NCBI GenBank assembly: GCA_039657365.1
Contig: CM077581.1
Coordinates: 13,489,501 to 13,553,500 of the forward strand
Source: Stephania yunnanensis
Lineage: Eukaryota; Streptophyta; Magnoliopsida; Ranunculales; Menispermaceae
Reading direction: 5' to 3'
DNA: 64,000 nucleotides
Shown here: positions 10,292 through 20,969 of the stretch, piece after piece
Numbering within the stretch: the stretch's first letter is position 1
How the letters are laid out: each line of letters starts with the position of its first letter
Made by a program: the position numbers and the translations under genes
Notes under the pieces: model-generated
Databases searched by the model: none
What the model was told of the DNA's origin: nothing
The model's input: the letters and a program-made list of their open reading frames with translations, nothing else

Positions 10292-11024
10292 GTTTGTCTT
10301 CTTGAGGAGATCAAGAATGTATTTATGTTAATATAAATACAATCCTGAAGATTCACAATAGACTTCAAAACCAAGAAAATAATCAACATCACCCAAGGTT
10401 TTAAGAGAAAACTTGGAATTTAACCAAGTAATAAGTTGCTGAATCAATGAAGGATTGGACCCTGTGATGAGAATGTCATCAACATACACAAGAAGCAATA
10501 GAATAGAAGAATTAGACCTCTGAAAGAATAAACTAACATCAGCTGAACTATTAGTGAATCCCCGAGTGAGCAAATCTGTTTTGAGCTTAGAAAACCAAGC
10601 CCGAGGAGCCTGCTTTAGACCATACAAGGCTTTGTTCAGTTTACATACAAACTTAGGATATTTCTTAATAATGAATCCTTCAGGTTAGCTCATGAACACA
10701 TCTTCAGAGAGTTCGCCATTGTGAAAAGCATTGTTCACATCAAGCTGTTTAATAGGCCACTGATAAGTAACAACAAGAGTAAACATTATACGAAGAGAAG
10801 ATGGCTTAATAACAGGTGAAAAAGTATCTCCAAAATCAAGACCAGGAATTTGATGAAATCCCTTAGCCACAAGTCTTGCCTTATACCTCTGAATTTCCCC
10901 AGTAGGAGTAGTTTTAACTCGAAAAACCCACTTACAACCAACAACACTCATATCAGAAGTAGGAGGAACTAAAGTCCAAGTGTTGTTGTTGTCCAATGGT
11001 TGAATTTCATTATTCATAGCAGAA
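10292..11024 (-). pseudogene. pol: Copia-1 reverse transcriptase
   Basis: The RT copies the element RNA into DNA. From the N-terminus: 'NWNSAMNNEI' (start of the Copia RT domain), 'CKWVFRVK', 'YKARLVAKGF', 'TFSPVIK', 'IKQLDVNNAF' with the first catalytic aspartate, 'YGLKQAPRAWF', and 'LLLVYVDDILITG' with the catalytic YVDD box, then 'FSLKTLGDVDYFLG'. All blocks are in one frame apart from two stop codons: one after 'EDVFMS' (10685) and one after 'GLYLY' (about 10327). Both are TAA codons at glutamine positions of the family, consistent with single C-to-T changes. Apart from these it looks intact, the best-kept RT in the window. Confidence 0.9.
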
Positions 11025-12403
11025 TTCCAATTTGGATCAGCAAGGGCATCTTTAACATACTTAGGTTCAGTAAGAGAGTGAACTAAAGCATATGGAGAAG
11101 TAACAACCAATGCCTTTGGTTTGAAAACACCAGTCTTACTTCTAGTCTGCATAGGGTGAGTGTTAATATTAGAACCGGTAATGATATGTTGTGGTAATTC
11201 AAGCATAGGTAAAGAAGGGAGTGATAGATCAAGTAGGTAAAGATGATGGTGGTAAAGTAGAAGGAAGAGAATTAAAAGAATCGATGTAGGAGAAATAGAA
11301 ACAGATGATTTCGAAGAAGAGGAAACATGACAAGATTGAAAAATAGATAAAGGAAGACTAGAAGAAGAAGAAGAAGAAGAAGAAGAAGAAGAAGAAGAAG
11401 AAGAATGAATAGATGAAAAAAGACTAGGATAAGGGAAGTCATATTCATTAAACATAACATCACGAGAAATATAAATCTTGCTATTTGAATGTAAACACTT
11501 ATAGCCATGATGCCTAGGACTATAACCAATAAAGACACACTTGGAAGATCAAAAATTGAACTTGTGGTTAGAGTAGGCAGTAAGGTTTGGATAACAGGCA
11601 CATCCAAAAGTTTTAAGATAGGAATAATCAGGTAGTTTACGAAAACACACCTCATATGGAGATTTAAAAGGAAGAACAACAGATGGTAAACTGTTAATAA
11701 GAAAAATAGCTGTTAGAAATGCTTCTTCCCAAAATGAGAAAGGTAGTTTGGAATGAGCAAGAAGAGTGAGACCCATTTCAACAATGGAACGATGCTTTCT
11801 TTCAGGAACACCATTTTGTTGATGAGTATATGGACAAGAATAACGATGAACAATACCAGATGCATTGCAAAACTTTTCAATAGATTTATATTCAAGGCCC
11901 ATATCAGACTGAAATACTTTCAACTTGGAGTTAAGTTGAAGTTCAGCTTGTTTAATAAAATGAATAAAAGCAGCATATGCATCTGATTTCAATTTAAGAG
12001 GATAGAACCAAGTAAATCAACTGAAAGCATCAACAAACACAATGTAATACCTTGAACTTTAAGAAGATAATAATGGAGATGGACCCCAAAGATCATAATA
12101 AACCAACTCCAATGGTTTAGTAGCAGTTATAGTGCAGGAAGTAAAAGGAAGTTTGTGCATCTTAGCTACTTGACAAGAGTTATGAAAAGATATGCAAGAT
12201 TTATTTGTAGATGTATTCAATGAAGATAAAACTTTGTGCAACACATAACTAGATGGATGTCCTAGCCGAGCATGCCATACATCCTTATTAACAGAACTAA
12301 GCAGTGAAGTAGTACAAGAATTAGATGAAGAAAAAAATAGTTGGAACAGAGAAGACTGAACCAGATGTAAATGAATCAGCCTTTGGAAGACAATACAAGC
12401 CAT
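11025..12403 (-). pseudogene. pol: Copia-1 integrase
   Basis: Integrase inserts the DNA copy into the genome. The zinc head shows 'VWHARLGHPSS' and 'CQVAKMHKLPF'. The catalytic triad is visible: aspartate in 'YYDLWGPSP', aspartate in 'FQSDMGLEYKS', glutamate in 'NGVPERKHRSI'. 'FWEEAFLTAIFLINSLP' and 'LKTFGCACYPNL' mark the end of the core. Between 11993 and 12061 two stops split the frame, both at places where one C-to-T change suffices. A further stop and frameshift lie near 11549. The C-terminal linker holds an expanded poly-serine tract (GAA/TTC repeat, 11360-11405) before 'HPMQTRSKTG', where RT approaches. The triad is kept, but the reading frame is broken. Confidence 0.88.
11360..11405 (-). 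repeat. (GAA)n tract coding poly-serine
   Basis: About 14 GAA/TTC-type triplets inside the Copia-1 integrase-RT linker. On the coding strand they read as a run of serines; other relatives usually have a short variable linker here. Confidence 0.93.
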
Positions 12404-12416
12404 TATGGAGCACTCC

Positions 12417-12990
12417 TTAAAGCAATGTTGTCTTCAAATCCTTGTCCTTGACTGAGAAAGAAGATGGAGTAAACTCGGCAATGACATTGTTATCACGAGT
12501 AAGCTTTGAAACACTTATAAGATTCTTAGCTATCTTTGAAACAAGAAGAACATTATGTAGTTGAAGAGAATGAGAAGGAACTGAATTAGATTTAACCACA
12601 ACATTACCAGTATGAGAATTTTTTAACAATTCACCATTACCAATAGTAACCAACTGATTACCTTTGTATTCAGTTTTATTGAGTAGAGCAGATCCATCAG
12701 AAGTCATGTGACTGGATGCTCCACTGTCCATGTACCAATTTGGATCAACAACATTCTCAAGAGTCACCATCATGCCTTGAAAATGATTGATCGTAGCTTG
12801 AGGTGCAGTTGGTTGAGCATTGTGAGGTATTGGATAATGAAGTTGTGCAAGAGGACGTCGATTCCGATTAGGATAACTTGTAGAACCTGAGGATTGACCT
12901 TGAGGACCATAAAATGATTGATCAAATCTATGATAACATTGAAGAGCCATATGTCCATGTTTATAGCACAACTGCGAAACACCTTTCCTC
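12417..12990 (-). pseudogene. gag-pol: Copia-1 zinc knuckle and protease
   Basis: This links gag to the aspartic protease that cuts the polyprotein. The nucleic-acid-binding knuckle appears as 'CYKHGHMALQC' (second to last ligands of CX2CX4HX4C); the first cysteine position reads serine because of a local frameshift near 12965. The protease active site is intact: 'WYMDSGASSHMTSD', with the DSGA triad typical of Copia. 'LHNVLLVSKIAKNLISVSKL' is the conserved C-terminal protease strand. The domain reads openly for 184 codons with no stop, ending near 12417 close to the integrase head. The frameshift against gag (12960-12990) is the only break. Confidence 0.88.
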
Positions 12991-13601
12991 TATTTCCAGA
13001 CCTTCCTCCACGATTCTTGAATCCACCACGAAAACCATTGTTAGATCGATTTTGAAAAGATATAGAACTGACTTTCATACCTTGTGACTTCTTGTCACTG
13101 TTTTCAACAAAGTTTGCTGAAACATTGTTCATATCTGTTTGTGAAGCTTGATTCAAATCTTCTATTATCTGTTCATGCATCATCAACATATATTGTGCAT
13201 CTTGCAATGACATATTTGATCTTCGAGAAGAAACTAAAACCACAATGGGATCAAATTCATGACCAAGACCATTTAGTATTGACTGAATCATATCAGATTC
13301 AGTAACTACTTGACTTACTAATCTCAGTTCAGCAGCTATTGTTTTAACTTTGAGAACAAATTCGAAAATTGAAGAAGAACCTTTTTTGATGTTGTTTAGC
13401 TTCTTCTTGAGCTGCAGAACTCGTGCCATTGATGACTGAGCAAACAAGCTCTCCAAAGTTTTCCAGATTTCAAAAGACGACTCACATTCAGTGACATGTC
13501 CAATGACATCTTTGCTTATGTTTGAAAATAACCAAACCATAATCAAGTTGTCACATCTACTCTGAACTTCATCAGTTACAGCTGAATCTGATGTAACTGA
13601 T
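12960..13601 (-). pseudogene. gag: Copia-1 gag, N-terminus lost
   Basis: Capsid protein fragment with the UBN2-type Copia gag pattern: 'NLIMVWLFSNISKDV', 'FEIWKTLESLFAQSSMARV', 'LKKKLNNIKKGSSSIFEF', 'ILNGLGHEFDPIVV' and 'MSLQDAQYMLMMHEQ', then a glycine- and arginine-rich segment before the knuckle. The open frame appears to continue to 13732, but residues beyond 13601 are encoded by the inserted Gypsy-1 LTR and are not gag. The true N-terminus should lie beyond the insertion, next to the primer site at 20957, yet is absent there. Confidence 0.88.
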
Positions 13602-13946
13602 TGTAACGGCCCGAAAATTTGACTTGTGCCACGTGTCAAGTCAAGGTCGTATGTGAGACCCATTCGTCGAAATACGTATATCCGAATCCAATTTGAGATG
13701 ATAATGCTAAGAAAGTCGGTGAGCTGAAACATAAACGAGGACGCGCCTCGAGTCGCGTGCCGACGTAGGACCGAAACGTGGCTATAATATATTTATGTTG
13801 TTTTAAAATGTAAATTGGATATGCCTCGTAATTCGTGTAACACGATTTTCGAGATTTTGAAATGAGGCGGGCTGGTGCCTCGAGATGCGCGGTGCACGAA
13901 TCCTGCGAACACTTTGATTTGAAATTAAAAAGGATAAGGATTTGAA

Positions 13947-13948
<2 letters not shown>

Positions 13949-13983
<35 letters not shown>

Positions 13984-14004
13984 TATATATTATAATATAT
14001 ATAA
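13949..14004 (+). repeat. (AT)n microsatellite in LTR
   Basis: Two AT tracts separated by a few bases. The 3' LTR has a shorter version at about 20198-20244, so the tract length differs between the two LTRs. Confidence 0.93.
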
Positions 14005-14140
14005 AATGAAACGAAAGAGATAAGATTGAATAAGGACAAAAAAAGGTCGAATGAAGAAAGGAGAGAAGAATCGAGAGAGAGGAGAGAGAAAAAAACAAAA
14101 CGTGATGAAGAGAAAGAAATGAGAACGCGTGAAGAAGAAG

Positions 14141-14580
14141 AAGAAAAGGGCGCTACTGGTGGCGTGGTTCCACAAGAAAGGCGATCGGACAACGAGTGGC
14201 GGTCAGATGTCATGCATGGCCATGAGGAGAGATCAGACAATGGCCTGGTGGCGCAGATGGGAGCCGCGGGGCGGCTCACGCGCGACGTGGACGACCTCGC
14301 GGCGGCGGAAGTTGGCGCAATGGGGCCAGCAACTGCTGGCGGCGACACGACGACGTTTGCGGCGAGCAGCTGCGCCGCCGAGTAAGCGCTTGGCGTGACA
14401 AAAAGGGGCGGACGGCAAGCGATGGCGTGCGAACGTGGCGACGTGACGTAACGCGGTGGAGACAATGCAGCAATGGGTGGCCGGCGGAGGTGTCGGCGGT
14501 GGCCGCGAAAGTCGCGACGGCGAATGCAGCCGCCGACGGCGCTGAGGCAGAAAGTGCAGCCATGGCGCGGTGTCGACCGG
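14141..14580 (+). other. GC-rich variable block, 5' LTR copy
   Basis: A CpG-dense block between a purine-rich leader and the well-conserved segment starting near 'gcgcggtgtcga'. Its partner in the 3' LTR (20390-20840) begins identically ('ggtggcgtggttccacaag') but then differs by many indels and substitutions, while both flanks are almost unchanged. No protein is credible here despite long open frames on both strands. Confidence 0.75.
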
Positions 14581-14935
14581 TCGGATGCGCAATTTCGTCG
14601 AAATCGCGACGACACGATGAATCTGAAGGCCATGGTGAGGTTCATTTCACAAGATCTTGGCTGTGATTTGTATGATTTTTAGTAAATTAGCCATAAAAAG
14701 TCTAAATGGACACCAGGGACTAGGAGTCGGGTGTCGGGCGCGCAAATCGAGACGCGAGCGAGACGTCTTAATTACGAATTACGGATTTCGAGGTAAGTAA
14801 ACCAGTTAGAAAATGTACAGTAGTTCATTGAGCTTGCATGCTTGATTGATGTTGAATCATGTCATTTTCTTGGAATTCTCACTCTAATGAGTGTCCGAGG
14901 GCCAAGTGAGTCGTACTCGTGTCTCTGATTGGAGT

Positions 14936-14952
14936 GGTTGCCGGCCGCAACC
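14936..14952 (+). other. Small perfect-stem hairpin in LTR
   Basis: ggttgc-cggcc-gcaacc: a 6-bp stem with a 5-base loop, in the LTR part that corresponds to the repeat arrays of LTR-A and of 61799-63162. Confidence 0.6.
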
Positions 14953-15676
14953 GGGGCCATGACCTCGAGTCACGTATTTGGTCGAATGAGATGTGCTTTA
15001 TCCGGGCGCCGTTGATATCCCTCATTCGCCACATTTTAGGTACGGCGATGTCGTATCCGATGATCGAGTCTGCTTGGCGTTGCCGCGACTCGCGACCCCG
15101 ACCCTGTGGCACCCGCATTCGGTGGTTTTAGACTACTTGGGCACCTCTCTATATTGTTTCCTTTGACACTCATTCTCGATGTACGTTCATTGTTTCGCAG
15201 TCTCATTATCATGCATTTCGTACAGTTTTCTTTTTATCTGCATGACTTTTAGACTGTTTGTTTTTATCTTGAATTACTGTTTAGATTCTACTGGATTTTA
15301 CTTACCTGGGCTCGCCAATATCATGTTTGACTGAGTGCAGATCTACGGTGCAGCAAGGAGAAGACTCCATAGCTAGGTGATATTTTTTGTATATCTTTTA
15401 TTTACTTTCCTCCGATGTGATACATTTATGTTGGGTTCCACAATTAGGTTGCATAACTTTTTGATATTATTGTTGAGTTATTCCATGTAGTATTGCTTCC
15501 GCTAAATTGTATATCTCGAAAATTATTAATAACTCAACTTAAAAAATTGTGAATTTACGTGTAATGATGGATTGGAAGGCTGACTAAGTCTGCGTTGACC
15601 TTGCGAGACTGGCTCGGGGGTCCACGTGGGTTTAGGCCGGGCGGGGCCCAATTCGTGGAAAATTGGGGCCGTCACA

Positions 15677-15691
15677 GTTGGTATCAAAGCC
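15677..15691 (+). other. Gypsy-1 primer binding site
   Basis: 'TTGGTATCAAAGCC' directly after the LTR end matches the 3' end complement of initiator-Met tRNA (TGGTATCAGAGC) with one mismatch. This fixes the 5' LTR end at 15676 and the plus orientation. Confidence 0.88.
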
Positions 15692-18600
15692 GAAGGTTTA
15701 AATACTCGACTCTTGATTTAAATCACAAGCAATGGAGACGCAAACCAGCGGAAGTTAGGAACCCTGAACTTAGAGTGGAACCCTATGATTCTGACTGAAG
15801 TCTTCGTTGGGAAGTGATGAGAGTTGGGGGAAATTAAATTTGAACAATATGTGATATTTGATGTGTTGTATTATACTACTATCGATAGATATACGATATT
15901 TACTCTTGTGTATCGCGTGAGACGCGATAAATAAAATTGAAAAAGATTGACGATAAATTTGTCGGATTCAGAGAAATTGATAGTAAAGAAGATTGATGGT
16001 AATGATTTGATCTTGGAAGATAGTGTAGAAATCAGAGATTTCTACTTGACATTTTTATTGGTGGATGGTGAACTAGATAGACATAATTTCGCCCTTGGTA
16101 AAAACACCCTATACGTTTGATTAAATGTTTAAAAGAAAAGTCATTTTCGTATCAATTAGAAATAGAAATGATGCGGTCAAGGAAGTTTAGTGGTTCTAGT
16201 GGGTTTGAGTTATTTTAAAAGTACTCGATGGAGTCTAATGAACTGAAAATGATAAAGTTCAAATTATAGTTCTTGATGTGGCAAGCATTGGTGAGGCTTG
16301 AACATGAGAATCTAGTTTATGGATCAACATATTGGGGTTGCACATTAAGTATTCGATGAAATGCCCGCAAGGAATTCTAACTTGTTTCATTGAAGTCATC
16401 TAGTATAGATAAATGTTCATTCTTAAGGAGACATGTGTTATAAAAAGTTGAACACCCTCGAATTCGATTTAAGTGGACCGTTACGTGCATTATAAATGTA
16501 TTATGAGTAAGCTTGAGTTCAAGACTTGCTCGATCATTTAGCTACCCTATAAATGAATTTGGGTGCGTATTAACAACTCTTCGCTTTCTTACTAAATTTT
16601 TGTTTCCTCAAAGTTTAGCCTAATGCTAATGAGGGACAAATAGCATGGTTCTCATAGAATTTGAGTTACAAGGGAGGTTGACAAACTTGAACTTAGATTA
16701 TTATGAATGAATTTTATTTATTCTCTAGAGATTTTTACAGTTATATTTTACTCATTTATGTCATTTTCTATTGAGGCTTTAAAAAAAATGGCAATTAAAT
16801 GTAAAACTAGAATTTAGTTAGTTCAAGTGATAAATTGAAATAAATAGCATTGTTGGTTCGGTGAAGCCAATGGAAAAAGAAACAATTCATTTTAAGTAAA
16901 ATGAGATAATTAGGACTTTTAAGGTTTTCAATTCGAAACTCTGGTATTACAAATGGTATGGTTTCCAATTGAAACTTAACATGTCATTTAGGACTCAAAC
17001 AAACTTGTGAATTGGTTTTCAAGCCATTTAGAGGAATTTTGATTTTATTTAGGACTCAAAAGTTTATTACTGAAATTGAGGATTTCCTATAGTATTGAGA
17101 CTTGAAATGGAAGTTTGAGTCTCTAAATGATTTTAAATTGGTAATATGGAGACAATTGAACAACTTTGAGTCTACTTGGGACTTGAAATCAATGTTTTGG
17201 AATTTAGAGAGCGTTTGGAGTTTTAAAATGCTAGGACACCGATTGGATTTGTGGAATATGGAAAATACTAGAATGACAACAATACTTTAAGTGACACACC
17301 TGTTTCACTTAAATGAGACTGCGATGATGATCTCGTCTTTGCTTGATAATCCTTTATTAGGACTTTGAGATTGTGCCGACAACAAAGAAAGAAAGTGTTT
17401 AGGAGTTATATCTCCATCACCACTTGTGCACTTTGATGAGGTAACTCAGAAAATCTTTAAGAAGAGAGATGGACATGTCTCTTACGATTTAAAAACTCTC
17501 TTGAAGAGCAACTGCTGTTGCATCCATGATTGTTGAGTGGAAAGTTTGGTTTTGGTCATTTGATCATATTGAGCATATTGCCACAATGAGGTCAGCATCA
17601 CGATCATAATGTAATTATGCCTTGGATAATAGTGCCTTGCTGGATAAACCTTTAACCCTAAATACTTGATTATTTCTTATCTGAAAAATGAACAAGATGG
17701 GTTTGAACATCAATTTTTGTCATGTTAGAAGATCATTTTTCGACAATTATGTTTTGCACTCTTGACAAAAAAAGGGGGAAGTGACATGATAAAATGAGGG
17801 ACGTGTAAAATGAAAACAAAAATTTCTTAAGAGTGAGTTAATGCAGACCCTAAGGGAGCGAAGTGTTGAGATGACTTGAGAGCTAACGATTACATCATGT
17901 ACGGACTCCTTAGCTTTGACGAAAGCTTTGGAGTAGTAGTGTTGGATCAGAAGCCCAAGTAACTCCACTTTAGTGACACTATGCATTTATAGTCTCAGGG
18001 TTGGTGAAGTCGACCGCTACCTTTAAGGACTTATAAATGAATTAAGTGTTACAAGCTGAGGTAGAGTCTGCGAATCGTGCTAACGGTTAGTAGCCACCTA
18101 AGTATAAATCTTACGAGATTGTATATCTCAAGACTGCTCACATTTTAAAATTTATTCAGGTGCGTTAGTAAACGTACTGAAAGGAAATTTTTGTGCAAGT
18201 AGTGCATGTTGTAAAAATGTATTCGATATGGTATATTTGTTGTGCTGTAATATATATACGATATCGAGAATTCGTAGCTATAGAAAATGCGATTACGTTT
18301 CGGATCGGATCCAGAAGTGATCGATGGGTTGCAGGTTTGCGAGTGCGGAGGAGCTGCAAACATCGCACTGCATACATCGCACGACCAACAACTGCAGAAG
18401 ATTATTCGATGGTTAAGGGCACATGTTACACCGTCGTCGTCTACGTCAGCAACGCTAGTTATTCAGGTTGAGCGTGTTTTACAGTTCACAACCCACCTGA
18501 AAAACATCTCCAATTCAGGCAAGACCGGCAGTGACCGAGGTGATACATGTTCGGGCCGAGATAGTATCTCCTATACCTGAGACACCGGCTGAGGATACGT

Positions 18601-19640
18601 CGAGCACGTCGATTGATACGGGTGTTAAGGCTACAATTGAAGTGAGGCAGGCTCGCGAGTTTTAGAGGCAATATTGGGAAAAGTTGTACGAGGGTACTAA
18701 CCTAGAAGATACATGATGTACGGGCCGTATTAGCGCAAATGCAGTCGAGTATATCATCAACTCCACTGGTCGGCAAGTTCGACGTCTGGTGGCGTACTAC
18801 GGAAGTGTTGATGGAGAACAGTCCGTAGCTTGAAGATGACCGCGTTTCAGACCATTCGGTGAGGACCGGAGAGTCGGTTGCAGTGGATGGATCGGTGTAT
18901 ACGCGTGATGAGGTATGCCGGGAGTAAGGCCGACACGGACACTGACCAAGCTTACTACGTCATACACGGTTTCCTAGAATTTGTTGGTTATGTTGGGTGA
19001 CGACGGCTCCGAGCACAGTACATGAGGCTTAAAGCGAGGGCTATAGCTGGCGAGAGTGTGGGAGCGCACGCATCAGAGTACCAGTCGTATTCTCGACATT
19101 GTCATAATCAGTGCGAGGGTCTGGAGATGATCAAAGGAAAAATAAGTGAGACGGTAGTGGCTAAGAGATCAAGCGTAATTGTGTTTCCGCCATATGCAGC
19201 GTATACGACGCCAAAGTTAGTTGGTCCAGCGTAGAATTACGTTGGTGCACTACAACAGCCAGCACGTCAGACCCTTAGCATAAGTACCATCAGAGGGTTG
19301 ATGGCAGAGGCAGTGGCCAGAGACAAGGTTAGAGATCCAGTCGAGTGCACAGACAGGGATTTCAACGTATCTATATGGGCGTGTGGACATCCAGGAACAG
19401 ATTCGCGCTATTGCCACGTCAGGTCCGACTATTATCCATCGTATTTGAGAAAAGGTACGAGTTGGGTTGAAATTCACTCGATGAAAGAGACTGATTTACA
19501 TTCTCGCAGGCATATAGCAGACATATGTATGTTAGTGACGGTGGATCGTGAAATTAAAATGTTCATTTTTATTCCAATATATGTTGCGAGGGTTGCCCCT
19601 GACATATATTGATTGGAGGGACAGATGGTGCGTTCTTTGC
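15692..19640 (+). other. Gypsy-1 internal region, no intact genes
   Basis: Nearly 4 kb with no open frame above about 100 codons. 15692-18140 is AT-rich with no motif I recognise apart from a purine run 'aaaaaaagggggaag' (17768-17782). From about 18150 the base composition becomes more balanced and resembles badly decayed gag, but no capsid or zinc-knuckle motif can be read with confidence. RT, RNase H and integrase landmarks (xxDD, HPQTDGQ-like, chromodomain) are not found in any frame. It is best described as the internal region of a non-autonomous LTR element. Confidence 0.6.
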
Positions 19641-19650
19641 TTGGAGGTTG

Positions 19651-19766
19651 CGGAGGAGCCCAGCTCGTCACGGAGGAGCCCAGCTTGTCGCGGAGGAGCC
19701 CAGCCCTACAGAGTAAGATGGGGGTATGGCCTTGGGCGAGTATGGTCTTGGGCGGGTATGGCCTTG
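19651..19766 (+). repeat. Two small tandem arrays before the 3' LTR
   Basis: First, three 20-base units starting 'cggaggagcccag' (19651-19710, the last partial). Second, about two and a half 16-17-base units 'gtatggccttgggcg' (19723-19766). Both lie within 200 bases of the polypurine tract. Confidence 0.85.
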
Positions 19767-19831
19767 TGTATTTATTCGTAAAAACACCATTGTCTTGCGA
19801 GATTTGTTTCAATTTCGAGGACGAAATTCTT

Positions 19832-19848
19832 ATTTCGTTGGGAAGACT
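19832..19848 (+). other. Gypsy-1 polypurine tract
   Basis: 'cgttgggaagac' immediately before the 3' LTR start TGTAACGGCCC. The preceding 'cgaggacgaaattc' is the usual tail of chromovirus pol in these families. Confidence 0.75.
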
Positions 19849-20953
19849 GTAACGGCCCGAAAATTTGACTTGTGCCACGTGTCAAGTCAAGGTCGTATGT
19901 GAGACCCACTCGTCGAAATACGTATATCCGAATCCAATTTGAGATGATAATGCTAAGAAATTCGGTGAGCTGAAACATAAACGAGGACGCGCCACGAGTC
20001 GCGTGCCGACGTAGGACCGAAACGTGGCTATAATATGTTTATGTTGTTTTAAAATGTAAATTGGATATGCCTCGTGATTCGTGTAACACGATTTTCGAGA
20101 TTTTGAAATGAGGCGGGCTGGTGCCTCGAGATGCGCGGTGCACGAATCCTGCGAACACTTTGATTTGAAATTAAAAAGGATAAGGATTTGAAGAAAAGAA
20201 TATATATATATATATATATAAATATATATATTATAATATATATAAAGTGAAACAAAAGAGATAAGATTGAATAAGGACAAAAAAAAGGTCTAATGAAGAA
20301 AGGAGAGAAGAATCGAGAGAGAGGAGAGAGAAAAAAACAAAACGTGATGAGAAGAGAAAGAAATGAGAACGCGAGAAGAAGAAGAAGAAAAAGGCGCTAC
20401 TGGTGGCGTGGTTCCACAAGAAGCGGCGATCGGACGTCGATGGCGACCAGATGGCGTGTCTGCAGCGGAGAGAGATCGGACGGACGGGCGGTGAGGCGCA
20501 ATGAGGCCTTGGTTGGCGGCTCACGCGCGACGTGGACGACCTGCGCTGCGTGAAAGTTGGCGGAAGTTAGCAGCGGCAGCCAATGGCCGCAGCCTGTGGC
20601 GGCCGACACGACGACGCGAGCGCAGCTAAGCCGAGTGAAAGCGAAGCGCGGCACGAAAAAAAAAGGGCGGATCGGCAGCGATGGCGTGCGAACGTGGCGA
20701 CGTGACGTAACGCGGTGAGACAATGGCAATGGTGGGGTGGCGTGAGGTGTCAGCGGTGGCTGGGTGAAAGTGCTTGCAGCGAAGCAATGAGCGGCAGCAG
20801 CGCGACGTTAAAAGCAGCAGCTTGATGGCGCGGTGTCGGCCGATCGGATGCGCAATTTCGTCGAAATCGCGACGACACGATGAATCTGAAGGCCATGGTG
20901 AGGTTCATTTCACAAGATCTTGGCTGCGATTTGTATGATTTTTAGTAAATTTA
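19849..20953 (+). mobile_element. Gypsy-1 3' LTR, truncated
   Basis: Aligns with 13602-14690 and then stops at 'tttttagtaaatt', after which Copia-1 sequence (its primer site at 20957) begins. About 970 bases of the LTR's right half are missing. It includes the second GC-rich block at 20390-20840. Confidence 0.9.
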
Positions 20954-20956
20954 GTA

Positions 20957-20969
20957 TGCTCTGATACCA
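20957..20969 (-). other. Copia-1 primer binding site
   Basis: On the minus strand TGGTATCAGAGCA, a perfect match to the complement of the initiator-Met tRNA 3' end, directly next to the LTR. This orients Copia-1 to the left. Confidence 0.93.

Larger units (their letters stand above)
13602..15676 (+). mobile_element. Gypsy-1 5' LTR
   Basis: A 2075-bp repeat from TGTAACGGCCCGAAAATTTG to 'ggggccgtcaca', followed at once by a primer binding site. It contains a TA microsatellite (13949-14004), a purine-rich leader, a GC-rich block (14141-14580), the shared 'ggacaccagggact' motif at about 14708, and a 6-bp-stem hairpin at 14936-14952. Its end matches 1-535. Confidence 0.92.
13602..20953 (+). mobile_element. 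Gypsy-1: non-coding Gypsy element nested in Copia-1
   Basis: A plus-strand LTR element: 5' LTR 13602-15676, primer site, about 4.2-kb internal region, polypurine tract, 3' LTR from 19849 that stops at 20953 (about 1.1 of 2.1 kb). Apart from vague gag-like remnants I find no RT, integrase or protease blocks, so it depended on another element's enzymes. The first parts of the two LTRs are about 97-98 percent identical by eye over 230 bases, so it is younger than most of its neighbours. The missing right half of the 3' LTR removes the expected second target duplication of CTGAT (13597-13601). Confidence 0.88.

Noticed and set aside
10685..11455. Poly-serine domain of Copia-1 as a functional feature
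   Set aside because: It is a GAA/TTC microsatellite expansion in a variable linker.
13803..14645. A 280-codon minus-strand ORF
   Set aside because: It runs through a TA microsatellite and the GC-rich LTR block; the partner LTR breaks the frame by indels, so it is not under coding constraint.
20957..20969. Initiator-Met tRNA-like sequences as tRNA genes (also 15678, 39624, 55411, 63165)
   Set aside because: Only the 3' end complement is present, always beside an LTR; no cloverleaf can be formed.
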